A DNA stretch of 36,625 nt from an uncultured Ruminococcus sp. (GCA_902776375.1 CACYPV010000017.1:1-36625), one strand, 5' to 3'. Positions 10,362 through 20,323 are shown, counted from the first letter of the stretch. The notes: generated by a model from the letters alone, not told the origin. Made by a program: numbers and translations.

Positions 10362-10751
10362 CTAGGTTTTCAAAATCGACAGCACGGTGTTCAAAATGTC
10401 AGCGTAGAGCGGCAGAGCGGTGACGGTCACGATTATTTTACCCGCGAGAGTAACGTTAGCCGCAAGCGCGCTGCTGCCCGAGTCGCGGCAGGTGTTGGCG
10501 GTAAATTCCGTAAGCAGGCAGATACCGATGACCTTAAGCAATATAGCCACATAGCCCGTGCTGACGCCCGAAGCGGCGACTATGCTGTTTACTGTTTCGA
10601 GCACGGAAGCCGCGCTGCCTATGACCGCAGAAAGCAGAATGACCGAGGCGGCGACTGTGAGCAGCAGAGCGATCTCGCCGTTCTTCGGGCGGAGCGTCAG
10701 CGCCAAAACCGCCGCCGTTACAGCCGCCGCGGCAATAGCTAAAACATTCAT
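10362..10751 (-). CDS. spoIIIAD: Stage III sporulation protein AD
   Basis: A 129-residue integral membrane protein with four hydrophobic helices (LAIAAAAVTAAVLALTL, IALLLTVAASVILLSAVI, VAILLKVIGICLLTEF, IIVTVTALPLYADILNTVL). The start at 10751 is chosen because it overlaps the spoIIIAC stop as TGATG and begins MNVLAIA. The open frame continues to 10889, but that part lies inside spoIIIAC and is charged. Confidence 0.92.
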   Translation of the reverse strand: MNVLAIAAAAVTAAVLALTLRPKNGEIALLLTVAASVILLSAVIGSAASVLETVNSIVAASGVSTGYVAILLKVIGICLLTEFTANTCRDSGSSALAANVTLAGKIIVTVTALPLYADILNTVLSILKT

Positions 10752-10945
10752 CAGAAGCCGAACAGCCGCTTTATGGTGCCGAACAGGTTGCTTATCTGCA
10801 TTATTATCATCGTCAGCACCACGATAAGCCCTGCCAGCGAGGTAAGCATAGCCTGATCCTCGCGCCCGCTGCGTATCAAAAGCTGGCACAGCACCGCAAC
10901 GATTATGCCTATAGCCGCGATTTTGAAAATAAGCTCTACGTCCAT
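10751..10945 (-). CDS. spoIIIAC: Stage III sporulation protein AC
   Basis: A 64-residue membrane protein with two helices (LIFKIAAIGIIVAVLCQLLI and LTSLAGLIVVLTMIIMQISNLF), the normal size for SpoIIIAC. The SGREDQ turn between helices is typical. It is coupled to spoIIIAD by a one-base stop/start overlap. Confidence 0.94.
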   Translation of the reverse strand: MDVELIFKIAAIGIIVAVLCQLLIRSGREDQAMLTSLAGLIVVLTMIIMQISNLFGTIKRLFGF

Positions 10946-10957
10946 TTTGATACCCTT

Positions 10958-11443
10958 CTAAAGGAGCATGAGCGCCGTCGAAACGCCGGCAAACAGCCCC
11001 AGTGTTTTGTATAACTTCGCCTTTTGCGATATGTCGTCCTCAGCTTCTTTTTGCTGCTTTGCAAACATCGCCTTGTACAGCTCGATATGGCTGAGCTGCC
11101 CCTCCGCATCGGTTATCCCCAAGCCGTCGCCGAATTCTTTGAGCATAGCCATGTCCTCGCTTTTCAGCCGCCAGCGCTTGGGGAACGCCTTGATTTGGTT
11201 TTGCCAAATCTCCGAAAACGGCTTATAAGCTTCCTCGCTGCTTATGCAAAATAATTCTCCACAAGAATTAACCAACCCGATAATACTTTCTCTGCGGTAG
11301 CGCATAGATGTGGAAAGGTCGTTGAGAAATACTGAAAACTCCCTGAAAAAACTGCGCCGCAGCTTTAGCCGCTGCACAAACATGCAGCCCAGCGCAAAGC
11401 CCGAAAGCGATAAAAGCAGCGCGCCGAACAGTTTAAGCGGCAA
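10958..11443 (-). CDS. spoIIIAB: Stage III sporulation protein AB
   Basis: 161 residues, related to GspF-type secretion platform proteins. Membrane segments lie at both ends (LFGALLLSLSGFALGCMFVQRL and LGLFAGVSTALMLL). The central region has RRSFFREFSVFLNDLSTSMRYRRESI and the family-typical LKEFGDGLGITDAEGQ. It overlaps the end of spoIIIAA by 11 bases. Confidence 0.93.
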   Translation of the reverse strand: MPLKLFGALLLSLSGFALGCMFVQRLKLRRSFFREFSVFLNDLSTSMRYRRESIIGLVNSCGELFCISSEEAYKPFSEIWQNQIKAFPKRWRLKSEDMAMLKEFGDGLGITDAEGQLSHIELYKAMFAKQQKEAEDDISQKAKLYKTLGLFAGVSTALMLL

Positions 11444-12374
11444 CGGGATACACCTCCCTCACCAACTCGGAAACCTCGCCCGCGCGGCTGCGCCCGCTAA
11501 GGAATACGATATCCGAAAACGCGCCGGTGTTAAGTAACCGCCTAAGAGCGGGTCGTCTTTTGAGCTCCGTCATGCTTTTGGCGTGAGCGGTCGCGATAAG
11601 CCGAACGCCGCTGTTAACGCAGCCGCGCACAGCTTGAACATCATCATAGCCGCCGAGCTCGTCGCAGATTATGAGCTGAGGCGACATGCACCGCAGCGCC
11701 TGCTCCATTGCCTGCGCCTTTGGGTAGCCGTCAAAGACGTCGCAAAGTCCGACGTCATTTTGAGGAACACCGCAGTAGACCGCCGCAAGCTCTCCCCTCT
11801 CGTCGATCAGCGACACATTGGCGCAGTCCACCGTCGAGAACAGCCGCGCCAGATCGCGCAGCACGGTAGTCTTGCCGGAGCATGGCTCGCCGCAAATGAG
11901 CGCGCCCGGGCTGTTTCTTATCGAGCGGAATAATATTTCGGCACAGCCGAGGCGCTCACGGGCTATGCGGATATTTATTGATGTAAGGTCGCGGACGTTA
12001 GTGATACCGCCGTTCGATGTGACCGCCGTGCCGCATATCCCTGCGCGGTGACCGCCCTTCATGGTGACGAAGCCGCCGATGATCTCGCGCTGACGGGCGT
12101 AAACAGAGTATTCGCAAATGCGCTGAAAGGTCGCGTCGATGTCAACTCTGCTAACGGTCAGCAGGTCGCCGTTAGGCATGTCGGTCAAGCCGCCGCTTTC
12201 CGTCACAAAACAGGTTTTGTCGGGGCAGACGACAGCCAAAGGCTTGCCGGCGCGCAGCCTGATATCCTGCACTTTATTTTCTAATACAGAAATATGTTTT
12301 TCCAAGGCGCTCAACAGCGGCGGACTAAGGCATCCTGCCGCCTGTAAAAAGCGGCTGTTTAATGATCCGTACAT
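11433..12374 (-). CDS. spoIIIAA: Stage III sporulation protein AA (secretion-type ATPase)
   Basis: A 313-residue ATPase thought to power the mother cell-to-forespore SpoIIIA machine. The Walker A is GEPCSGKTT (162-170), Walker B is LIICDELGGYDD, and there is a conserved GGFVTMKGGHRAGICGT block ahead of the P-loop. The ATG at 12374 is chosen because GGGAGGT sits six bases upstream; the TTG at 12389 lies on the edge of that RBS. It is first in an eight-gene operon with tight junctions. Transcription should be in the mother cell under sigma-E, with a candidate promoter at 12402-12428. Confidence 0.95.
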   Translation of the reverse strand: MYGSLNSRFLQAAGCLSPPLLSALEKHISVLENKVQDIRLRAGKPLAVVCPDKTCFVTESGGLTDMPNGDLLTVSRVDIDATFQRICEYSVYARQREIIGGFVTMKGGHRAGICGTAVTSNGGITNVRDLTSINIRIARERLGCAEILFRSIRNSPGALICGEPCSGKTTVLRDLARLFSTVDCANVSLIDERGELAAVYCGVPQNDVGLCDVFDGYPKAQAMEQALRCMSPQLIICDELGGYDDVQAVRGCVNSGVRLIATAHAKSMTELKRRPALRRLLNTGAFSDIVFLSGRSRAGEVSELVREVYPVAA

Positions 12375-12401
12375 TTTGATACCTCCCAAATGCTACATTG
12401 C

Positions 12402-12428
12402 ATTTTATGCGGACGGGCTGTTGTATAG
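12402..12428 (-). promoter_or_regulatory. Candidate sigma-E promoter of spoIIIA
   Basis: On the minus strand CATAAAAT (12402-12409) matches 7 of 8 bases of the sigma-E -10 consensus CATACAAT. An ATA (12424-12426) lies 14 bases upstream, slightly closer than ideal. The position, 28 bases before the spoIIIAA start and just after the ligA terminator, fits. Confidence 0.4.
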
Positions 12429-12441
12429 AACCATGGGCAAC

Positions 12442-12472
12442 AAAAAAACGCCGGCTCCGAACGGAACCGACG
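12442..12472 (-). terminator. Intrinsic terminator after ligA
   Basis: On the minus strand CGTCGGTTCC and GGAGCCGGCG form a 10-bp stem (two G-U pairs) around GTTC, followed by seven T. It starts 17 bases after the ligA stop and insulates spoIIIA. Confidence 0.9.
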
Positions 12473-12488
12473 CTATAATAAAGATTAT

Positions 12489-14492
<2,004 letters not shown>

Positions 14493-14510
14493 TTACTATC
14501 GCCAAAAGCG

Positions 14511-14557
14511 TAGTGACAGCCTATGCGGCTGTCATCTCGCCGCAGAGCGGCGAACGG
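14511..14557. repeat. Two adjacent perfect hairpins upstream of ligA
   Basis: TGACAGCC (14514-14521) pairs with GGCTGTCA (14527-14534), and TCGCCGC (14537-14543) with GCGGCGA (14547-14553). On the minus strand the first contains GATGACAG, the motif that also ends the cores at 14838 and 30997. They belong to the repeat-rich gap rather than to a recognised riboswitch. Confidence 0.65.
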
Positions 14558-14575
14558 GCGGCGGCAAGCACAAAT

Positions 14576-14624
14576 TAGGTACTAGGTATTAGGTATTAGG
14601 TATTAGGGATTAGGTGTTAGAGTC
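14576..14624 (+). repeat. Phase-locked heptamer array, left arm of locus 3
   Basis: Seven in-phase units: TAGGTAC, TAGGTAT three times, TAGGGAT, TAGGTGT, TAGAGTC. It faces the 12-unit array at 14847-14930 across about 220 bases of hairpin-rich sequence. Confidence 0.93.
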
Positions 14625-14627
14625 GGT

Positions 14628-14722
14628 GTAGGGGCGGACCCGTGTGTCCGCCCGAAAACTTTGCGCATTTCTATGCGGGCGCACACATGGGTGCGCCCCT
14701 ACGTAGTGTAATCAACGTTTCT
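14628..14722. repeat. Pair of inverted hairpin repeats (GGGCGSAC family)
   Basis: GGGCGGAC/GTCCGCCC (14632-14653) and GGGCGCAC/GTGCGCCC (14677-14698) each form a perfect 8-bp stem with a 6-base loop. They are inverted copies of one another (GTAGGGGCG[G/C]ACCC...). The G to C difference in one arm is matched by the complementary change in the other. The second copy plus its flank through ACGTAGTG and AACGTTTCT recurs at 32194-32238. Confidence 0.85.
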
Positions 14723-14761
14723 ACCCCTCTTTGGGGGTCCGTAGCCGGGCGGCAACCCTTT

Positions 14762-14842
14762 TGTCGCTTCGCGACATTTCCCCTTGAAAGGGGAATCACC
14801 TTCGACTTCGTTCCGCTTTGCTCCACTTCGCTCAGGATGACA
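14762..14842. repeat. Hairpins and CTTCG-rich element ending GATGACAG
   Basis: TGTCGC/GCGACA (14762-14776) and TTCCCCTT/AAGGGGAA (14778-14795) are perfect hairpins. They are followed by CACCTTCGACTTCG and CACTTCGCTCAGGATGACAG. The latter parallels CGACTTCGCTCAGAATGACA at 425-444. ATGACA is followed by GCTT and a heptamer array, the same order as at 30998-31010. Confidence 0.75.
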
Positions 14843-14846
14843 GCTT

Positions 14847-14930
14847 CTTATTACTTATTACTTATTACTTATAACTCACTAGCCACTAACCACTAGCCAC
14901 TAGCTTCCAGCATCCAGCATCTAGCCTCTA
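14847..14930 (-). repeat. Twelve-unit phase-locked heptamer array, right arm of locus 3
   Basis: Read on the minus strand from 14930 there are twelve 7-base units without a slip: TAGAGGC, TAGATGC, TGGATGC, TGGAAGC; TAGTGGC, TAGTGGT, TAGTGGC, TAGTGAG; TTATAAG and TAATAAG three times. Four different unit families share one register over 84 bases. The first TAG is the stop codon of the HD-domain gene. Confidence 0.95.
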
Positions 14931-15503
14931 CTTAGGTACCGCCGAGGTTCCTTTTTCTCTGAGGAACGTCGATTCAAGGTCGGCGAGGTGCAGCTTGACC
15001 GCCAGCGGATACATGTCGTACGCCTGACTTATCTGGTTGCTGTTTTTGTCGCCGAACTCGCCCATATGCCAGCGTATAGCCATGGCCTCGTCCAGCTTTA
15101 AGCGCATTTTGCGCTCGATCAGGAAAACGGACTTTTCACCGTGACCGTAGGGGAATTTATCGTCAATTGAATAGTAAGGCACCTTTTCCCACTGACCCGT
15201 CTCCTCGTTTTTGACGTTGCGGGAGCTGACCTTGTAAAACTGCGCCTTGCACAGATCGTGCAGCAGGCCGCAGATAGCAAAGCTTTCAATGCTGTCGGTC
15301 TCCTCGTCAAAGTGCTTTTCCATCATGGTGTTGAACACGCTGACGGAGTGCATGACCAGACCGTTTTTGCAGGAGCAATGGTAACGCGTACTTGCCGGCG
15401 CTTCAAAAAAATCGGTGCGCTCGATCCACTCGAGCAGCTCGTCGGCTCCCTTGCGGGTGATGTGGGTCTTGTATATTTCCAAAAATTCTTCTTTAGCGGT
15501 CAC
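14928..15503 (-). CDS. HD-domain protein (putative phosphohydrolase)
   Basis: 191 residues. HD-superfamily metal ligands are visible: H52 in GLVMHSVSV, H82-D83 in GLLHDLCK, and a late aspartate in LHLADLEST. This superfamily hydrolyses phosphate esters, often of nucleotides; the substrate here is unknown. The start is a GTG with AAGGAGG seven bases upstream. The last residues (GTSAVPK) are poorly constrained, and the stop codon is the first TAG of a 12-unit heptamer array, so the C-terminus may have been altered by the repeat. It follows the rpsA terminator. TTGCCT-N17-TTTAAT is a weak possible promoter between them. Confidence 0.8.
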   Translation of the reverse strand: MTAKEEFLEIYKTHITRKGADELLEWIERTDFFEAPASTRYHCSCKNGLVMHSVSVFNTMMEKHFDEETDSIESFAICGLLHDLCKAQFYKVSSRNVKNEETGQWEKVPYYSIDDKFPYGHGEKSVFLIERKMRLKLDEAMAIRWHMGEFGDKNSNQISQAYDMYPLAVKLHLADLESTFLREKGTSAVPK

Positions 15504-15552
15504 GGTTGTTCCTCCTTATAACTTTATTAAAAACTCTCGGAATGACACAGGC

Positions 15553-15584
15553 AAATCAAAAAGGGCACTCAAAAAGAGCGCCCT
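15553..15584 (-). terminator. Intrinsic terminator after ispH-rpsA
   Basis: On the minus strand AGGGCGCTC and GAGTGCCCT form a 9-bp stem (one G-U) around TTTTT, followed by TTTTGATTTG. It begins eight bases after the stop codon of the fusion gene. Confidence 0.88.
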
Positions 15585-15594
15585 AATGTACAAA

Positions 15595-17754
15595 TTACTC
15601 AGCGTCTGCCGCAGCTTCCTCAACAGCTTCAACTGCCTCTTCAACAGCGGGAGCAGCTTCTTCAACTGCTTCCTCAACAGCGGGAGCGGCTTCTTCAACT
15701 GCTTCCTCAACAGCGGGAGCGGCTTCTTCAACTGCTTCCTCAACAGCGGGAGCGGCTTCTTCTACTGCTTCCTCAACAGCGGGAGCAGCCTTTACGGGAG
15801 CCTGCTCGTCCTCGGGAAGCAGAGCGCGCATTGAAAGGCTGACGCGCTTTTTGTCAAAGTCGATAGCGGTGATCTTCGCCTCGACCTCTTCGCCTACGGA
15901 GAGAACATCGGCGGGCTTTTCGATCCTCTTGTTGGCGATCTGAGAAATGTGGATAAGACCGTCAATGCCGGGGATGATGTTAGCGAATGCGCCGAAGGTG
16001 GTCAGACCTACGATCTTAGCCTTAACGACTGTGCCCTCGGGATAATCTCTCTTAAGGATCTCCCACGGATTGTCGTCGGCGTTCTTGAAGCCGAGCGAGA
16101 TCTTCTTGGTCTCCTCGTTGATATCCTTAACGTATACCTCAACGGTATCGCCAACGTTAACTACCTCACTGGGATGCTTGATATGCGTCCAGGAAAGCTC
16201 GGAAATATGTATCATACCGAATACGCCGCCAAGGTCTACGAACGCGCCGTAGCTTGTGAGTGACTTAACAACGCCGGTGTAACGCTTGCCGACTTCGCAG
16301 TTCTTCCAGAACTCTTCGCGCTGTGCCGCTCTCTGCTCCTTGAGCACGCTGCGGATAGAGCCGATAGCTCTTTTATATCTGCCGCGCTGAGATACCTCGA
16401 TAAGGCGGAAGTTCACTTCCTGACCTACGAGATCCTCAAGATTCTCGTCACGTGTAGCTGTTGCCTGGGAAGCGGGGATGAATACTCTGACGCCATTGTA
16501 GATAACGATAACGCCGCCCTTAACTGCCTCTGTCACCTTGCTTGTAAGAATCTCCTGAGAGTCTACCTTTTCCTGAAGCTCCTCCCAGCCCTTCTGCGCG
16601 TCAACTCTGCGCTTTGAGAGCATGATGGTGCCTTCCTGATCGTTTGTTCTCATAATGAGCAGCTCGACCTGATCGCCAACTTTTACAACGTCTTCGGGTT
16701 TAACCGTGGGATCGTTCGACAGCTCGTCAACGGGGACAAAGCCTGTTTGCTTTCTGCCGACGTCGACCTGAACCTCGTTGGGCGCAATGCTGAGGACTGT
16801 GCCCATTACCCTTTCGTTTGTATTTAAGTTTTTGAGGGATTCTTCAAGCAGCTCCTCAAAAGATTCTTCAAGATTTGTTGTTGTTTCACCGGATTTGATT
16901 TCTTCACTCATTGTATCCAGTACCTCCTTTATTATCCTTGCAGGTGTTGAAGCGCCTGCAGTTACGCCTATTCGTTTCGCGCGGCGAACCTGATCGATAT
17001 CGAGCTCTGCGGCGGTCTCTATAAGTACGGTATCGGGGCAGCGCCTTTTGCAGATGTCAAACAGCTTTCCTGTGTTGGAGCTGTGGCGGTCGCCGATAAC
17101 TACCATAAAGTCCGACTCAGCCGCTATCAAATCAGCCTCGCTTTGTCTAACGGACGTAGCATTACATATTGTATCAAATATTTTTGCATTTGTACATAGT
17201 TTTTTTATCTTTTTTACAGATTTTTTTAATTCTTTTGTGTCGAAAGTTGTTTGTGCGACCATTTTTACCGTTTTATTATTCTTTTCAAGAATATTAGGCA
17301 GAATATTGTCCAATTCCGACTCATTTTTAAACGTGTAATATTCGCACATGCAGTTGCCGATAATGCCCTGAACCTCGGGATGGTCGCGGTCGCCGGCGAT
17401 AAGCACGATATCCTGCTCGGGATCAGCCGCCGCGACAAGGCGGTGTATCTTCTTTACAAACGGGCAGGTAGCGTCGCGAAAATCGAGCCCTCGCTTTTCG
17501 AGGTCGTCGATGACCGACTTAGGCACGCCGTGGCTGCGGATGACGAGTATTTCGTCCGCGCCAAGCTCGTCGACGCTGTTTATCGGGCGGCAGCCCTTTT
17601 GCCTGAGCTCCTCCACCATCTCCATGTTGTGGATTATGGGGCCGAGAGTGCAAACGCTTTTGCCCTGAGAGAGCAGCTCGTTCACCATTTCGACCGCGCG
17701 GCTCACACCGAAGCAGAAACCCGCCGACTCAGCCTTTTTTAAGCTCGTTTGCAT
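15595..17754 (-). CDS. ispH-rpsA: Fusion: IspH (HMBPP reductase) - ribosomal protein S1
   Basis: 719 residues. Residues 1-285 are IspH, the 4Fe-4S enzyme making IPP/DMAPP in the last step of the MEP pathway, with cluster cysteines C14 (AGFCFGV), C97 (DATCPFV) and C197 (TICNATS) and RSHGVP. A linker leads to four S1 RNA-binding domains at roughly 312-380, 395-465, 485-555 and 570-640. The GAFVDLGGVFGMIHISELSW and GAFANIIPGIDGLIHISQI blocks are the clearest. The protein ends in an acidic tail of 11-residue repeats (APAVEEAVEEA). Such IspH-S1 fusions are known in Clostridia. It overlaps the end of plsC by 26 bases, and a strong terminator follows. Confidence 0.95.
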   Translation of the reverse strand: MQTSLKKAESAGFCFGVSRAVEMVNELLSQGKSVCTLGPIIHNMEMVEELRQKGCRPINSVDELGADEILVIRSHGVPKSVIDDLEKRGLDFRDATCPFVKKIHRLVAAADPEQDIVLIAGDRDHPEVQGIIGNCMCEYYTFKNESELDNILPNILEKNNKTVKMVAQTTFDTKELKKSVKKIKKLCTNAKIFDTICNATSVRQSEADLIAAESDFMVVIGDRHSSNTGKLFDICKRRCPDTVLIETAAELDIDQVRRAKRIGVTAGASTPARIIKEVLDTMSEEIKSGETTTNLEESFEELLEESLKNLNTNERVMGTVLSIAPNEVQVDVGRKQTGFVPVDELSNDPTVKPEDVVKVGDQVELLIMRTNDQEGTIMLSKRRVDAQKGWEELQEKVDSQEILTSKVTEAVKGGVIVIYNGVRVFIPASQATATRDENLEDLVGQEVNFRLIEVSQRGRYKRAIGSIRSVLKEQRAAQREEFWKNCEVGKRYTGVVKSLTSYGAFVDLGGVFGMIHISELSWTHIKHPSEVVNVGDTVEVYVKDINEETKKISLGFKNADDNPWEILKRDYPEGTVVKAKIVGLTTFGAFANIIPGIDGLIHISQIANKRIEKPADVLSVGEEVEAKITAIDFDKKRVSLSMRALLPEDEQAPVKAAPAVEEAVEEAAPAVEEAVEEAAPAVEEAVEEAAPAVEEAVEEAAPAVEEAVEAVEEAAADAE
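15609..15787 (-). repeat. 33-bp tandem repeat coding the acidic S1 tail
   Basis: About five near-identical 33-base copies encode the 11-residue unit APAVEEAVEEA at the end of the IspH-S1 fusion. The copies are almost identical in DNA, indicating recent expansion or homogenisation. The unit is a multiple of 3 and keeps the frame, unlike the intergenic 7-base arrays. Confidence 0.9.
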
Positions 17755-18358
17755 CTTCTTCCCTCATTCTTTTTATTTCATCCATTATCTTATTGGTCGC
17801 GTTCCTCAGCTCGCGTCTTCCGCACTCAGCCGTAAAGCCGAACTCCTCAAAGCTTATCGGCTCGCCGAAATGGATTATGGTCTTTGAAAACATGCGGTTG
17901 AAGTTGCGCTTGGTGATGCAGCACGGCACGACCGGAAAACCGGTTTGCTGTGCCAAAAGCGCGCAGCCGCTGCGCGGGCGTATAAGGTCGCCCGTTTTGC
18001 TTCTGCCGCCCTCAAGAAAGATGGTCATCACATTTCCCTCGCGCAGTATCTCCTCGCCCGTTTTGATAGCCTTGCCGTCGCCCGCGCCGCGCTCAACCGG
18101 GAAAGCGCCGAGCGCGCGAATGACCGCCGCCGCGAATCTGTTGCGGAACAGCTCCTTTTTTGCCATGAAGTAAAGCCTGCGCTTCTCGCACAAGCCGAGC
18201 AGCACCGGGTCGGCGAAGGAAAGGTGGTTGCTCGCGAGGATAACCCCTCCCTCGGCGGGGATAGAGCCCTTGTTTTTGACCTTGTAGCGGTACAAAAGCT
18301 TATAGAAAGGCATTAAAAGACCTTTGCCGAAAGTGTAAAGCGCCTTGTTCTGTGCCAT
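17729..18358 (-). CDS. plsC: 1-acyl-sn-glycerol-3-phosphate acyltransferase (PlsC)
   Basis: A 209-residue membrane-associated acyltransferase that makes phosphatidic acid. The catalytic NHLSFADP (NHx4D) lies near residue 43, FPVERG near 90 and FLEGGRSKTGD near 115, the usual substrate-binding blocks. The gene starts within the cmk stop (TAATG) with AAGGAG inside cmk, and its end overlaps ispH-rpsA, so the three are translationally linked. The order cmk-plsC-ispH-rpsA is common in Clostridia. Confidence 0.93.
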   Translation of the reverse strand: MAQNKALYTFGKGLLMPFYKLLYRYKVKNKGSIPAEGGVILASNHLSFADPVLLGLCEKRRLYFMAKKELFRNRFAAAVIRALGAFPVERGAGDGKAIKTGEEILREGNVMTIFLEGGRSKTGDLIRPRSGCALLAQQTGFPVVPCCITKRNFNRMFSKTIIHFGEPISFEEFGFTAECGRRELRNATNKIMDEIKRMREEDANELKKG

Positions 18359-19026
18359 TATATGTTCTCCTTTATAACGGAAATAATTTTTTCGATGCTC
18401 TGCTCAAGGTCGAGCTCGGTGGTGTCGACCATAACGCAGCCCTCGGCAGGCTTGAGCGGAGCGGTCTCGCGGTGAGAGTCGTTGTAGTCGCGGGTGATAA
18501 CGTCCTGAAGGATGTCCTCGTACTTAACGTCCATGCCCTTTTCAACAAGCTCTTTGTAGCGTCTGCCCGCACGCGCTTCCGGGGAAGCGGTCAGGAATAT
18601 CTTTACCTGAGCGTCGGGCAAAACGACCGTGCCGATATCTCTGCCGTCCATAATGACGTTGTGGGTCTTAGCCATGTCGCGCTGCAAGTCGAGCAGATAA
18701 GCGCGCACGGCAGGGATAGCAGAAATCTTTGAAGCCATCATCGAAGCCTCGGGGGTGCGTATCTCGCCCGAAACATCCTCGCCGTCAAGCAAGACGACCT
18801 GCTCGCCCTTATCGTTGAAGGTGAGATCGACGGTTATCTGTTTGAGCATTTCCTCCACCTCGGGAGAAGCGACCGGCTCAACGCCGCGGCGGCTCGCCGC
18901 CAGACCGATGGTGCGGTAAAGCGCGCCGGTGTCGACATAAATATAATCAAGCGCGGCAGCCGCACGCTTGGCGATAGTGGACTTGCCCGCGCCCGCGGGA
19001 CCGTCCAAAGCAATTGCGATAGACAT
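18358..19026 (-). CDS. cmk: Cytidylate kinase
   Basis: A 222-residue soluble kinase phosphorylating CMP/dCMP. The P-loop is DGPAGAGKST (8-17), followed by YVDTGALYRTI, IMDGRDIGTVVLPDAQVKIFLTA, and RDYNDSHRETAPLKPA near the C-terminus (substrate and lid residues). It starts 61 bases after the flavoprotein gene, with GAAAGGAAA as RBS. Confidence 0.97.
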   Translation of the reverse strand: MSIAIALDGPAGAGKSTIAKRAAAALDYIYVDTGALYRTIGLAASRRGVEPVASPEVEEMLKQITVDLTFNDKGEQVVLLDGEDVSGEIRTPEASMMASKISAIPAVRAYLLDLQRDMAKTHNVIMDGRDIGTVVLPDAQVKIFLTASPEARAGRRYKELVEKGMDVKYEDILQDVITRDYNDSHRETAPLKPAEGCVMVDTTELDLEQSIEKIISVIKENI

Positions 19027-19087
19027 TTTAGTATTTCCTTTCAGTTTGAATTATTTGAATGATAAATATTAAATTACAAATCACATA

Positions 19088-20323
19088 TCAATACGCCGCG
19101 CTCTGCCCCGCGAGCCTTCCGGTACTCCAAGCTATTTGCAGGTTGAAGCCGCCGGTGTACGCGTCTACGTCGATGACCTCGCCGGCGAAATACAAGCCGC
19201 TTACAAGCTTGCTCTCCATCGTTTTGGGGTCGATCTCGCCGGTCTTAACGCCGCCTGAGGTGACGATCGCCTCCTCTATCGGGCGAAAACCGCTGAGCGG
19301 TATCGTGAACGTTTTAAGTATATCGCACAGTCTGCGGCGTTCTTCGCGCGTAACGGAATGGCATTTTTTGTCAAACGGCACGCCCCAGCGCTTCAAGACC
19401 GGCACGATCATCTTGCGCGGCAAAAGCTTTGAAAAGGCGTTTGAAACGTCGCGGTTGCTGTTCTCCGCAAAGTCTCTTTGCAGCCGCTTGTCGAGCTGCT
19501 CAAAGTCGAGCGCGGGCTTTAGGTCGATCGAAGCGGCATATCTGCCCTCTTCGAGCTGCCGCAGGTGCGAGCTTGCGGAAAGTATCATCGGACCGCTGAC
19601 GCCGAAGTGCGTGAAAAGCATTTCGCCAAAGTCGCTGTAAACGGTCTTTTTGCTTTGATTATCGATTATTTTTAGCGCGACATTGCGGAGCGACAAGCCC
19701 TGCATGGACTTGCACTCGGGGTCGCTGCTCTCTATAGGCACAAGCGAGGGCTTTAAATCAACGACAGTATGCCCCGCCTGTTTCGCGAGCCTGTAGCCGT
19801 CGCCGGTAGAGCCCGTGAGCGGGTAGCTCATACCGCCGCAGCATATGATAACGCTGTCGGCAAAATAGGTGTTCTTTTTGCATTTTACGCCAACTGCCGC
19901 GCCGTCCTCAAGCTCAAGCGAAAGCGCGGTATCGTTCACTATATCGACGCCGCTGTCAAGCACAAAGCGGCGCAGTGTATCGACCACGTCGACCGCCTTG
20001 TCCGAGATCGGATAACTGCGGTTGCCGCGCTCGGTTTTAAGCGGAAGCCCCAGCCCCTCAAAGAACTCGTAAGCGTCGTCGGGTGTGAAATTGTTTATGG
20101 CGGAGTACAAAAATCTGCCGTTGACGGGAACGTTTTGGATAAAGGTCGGCACGTCGCAGTTGTTTAGGATATTGCAGCGCCCCTTGCCCGTTATCATTAT
20201 CTTGCGCCCTACGCGCGGATTCTTCTCGATAAGCGTCACCGAAGCGCCTAGCTGCGCGGCTGTGCCCGCCGCCATAAGCCCTGCGGCGCCCGCGCCGATG
20301 ACCGCTACCTTTTTACTTATCAT
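19088..20323 (-). CDS. HI0933/YhiN-family FAD-dependent oxidoreductase
   Basis: A 411-residue flavoprotein. The N-terminal Rossmann motif is IGAGAAGLMAAG, followed by IEKNPRVGRKIMITGKGRCNI, which is typical of the HI0933 family. A second half has LFTHFGVSGPMILSASS, and the C-terminus has GLYFAGEVIDVDAYTGGFNLQIAWSTGR, the second FAD-binding site. The reaction is unknown for most members; BaiN-type bile acid and other reductases belong to the same family, and the substrate here is not predictable. It overlaps the end of the rpiR-type gene by 11 bases. Its TGA stop is followed at 7-base steps by TGA and TAA. Confidence 0.9.
   Translation of the reverse strand: MISKKVAVIGAGAAGLMAAGTAAQLGASVTLIEKNPRVGRKIMITGKGRCNILNNCDVPTFIQNVPVNGRFLYSAINNFTPDDAYEFFEGLGLPLKTERGNRSYPISDKAVDVVDTLRRFVLDSGVDIVNDTALSLELEDGAAVGVKCKKNTYFADSVIICCGGMSYPLTGSTGDGYRLAKQAGHTVVDLKPSLVPIESSDPECKSMQGLSLRNVALKIIDNQSKKTVYSDFGEMLFTHFGVSGPMILSASSHLRQLEEGRYAASIDLKPALDFEQLDKRLQRDFAENSNRDVSNAFSKLLPRKMIVPVLKRWGVPFDKKCHSVTREERRRLCDILKTFTIPLSGFRPIEEAIVTSGGVKTGEIDPKTMESKLVSGLYFAGEVIDVDAYTGGFNLQIAWSTGRLAGQSAAY

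Noticed and set aside
10752-10889. Longer spoIIIAD reading to 10889
   Set aside because: The added residues are charged, lie wholly inside spoIIIAC and do not belong to the family; the TGATG junction at 10751 is the natural start.
15415-15834. Plus-strand frame with repeated NSGSGFFNCFL-type peptide
   Set aside because: It is the antisense shadow of the 33-bp repeats that encode the acidic tail of the IspH-S1 fusion.
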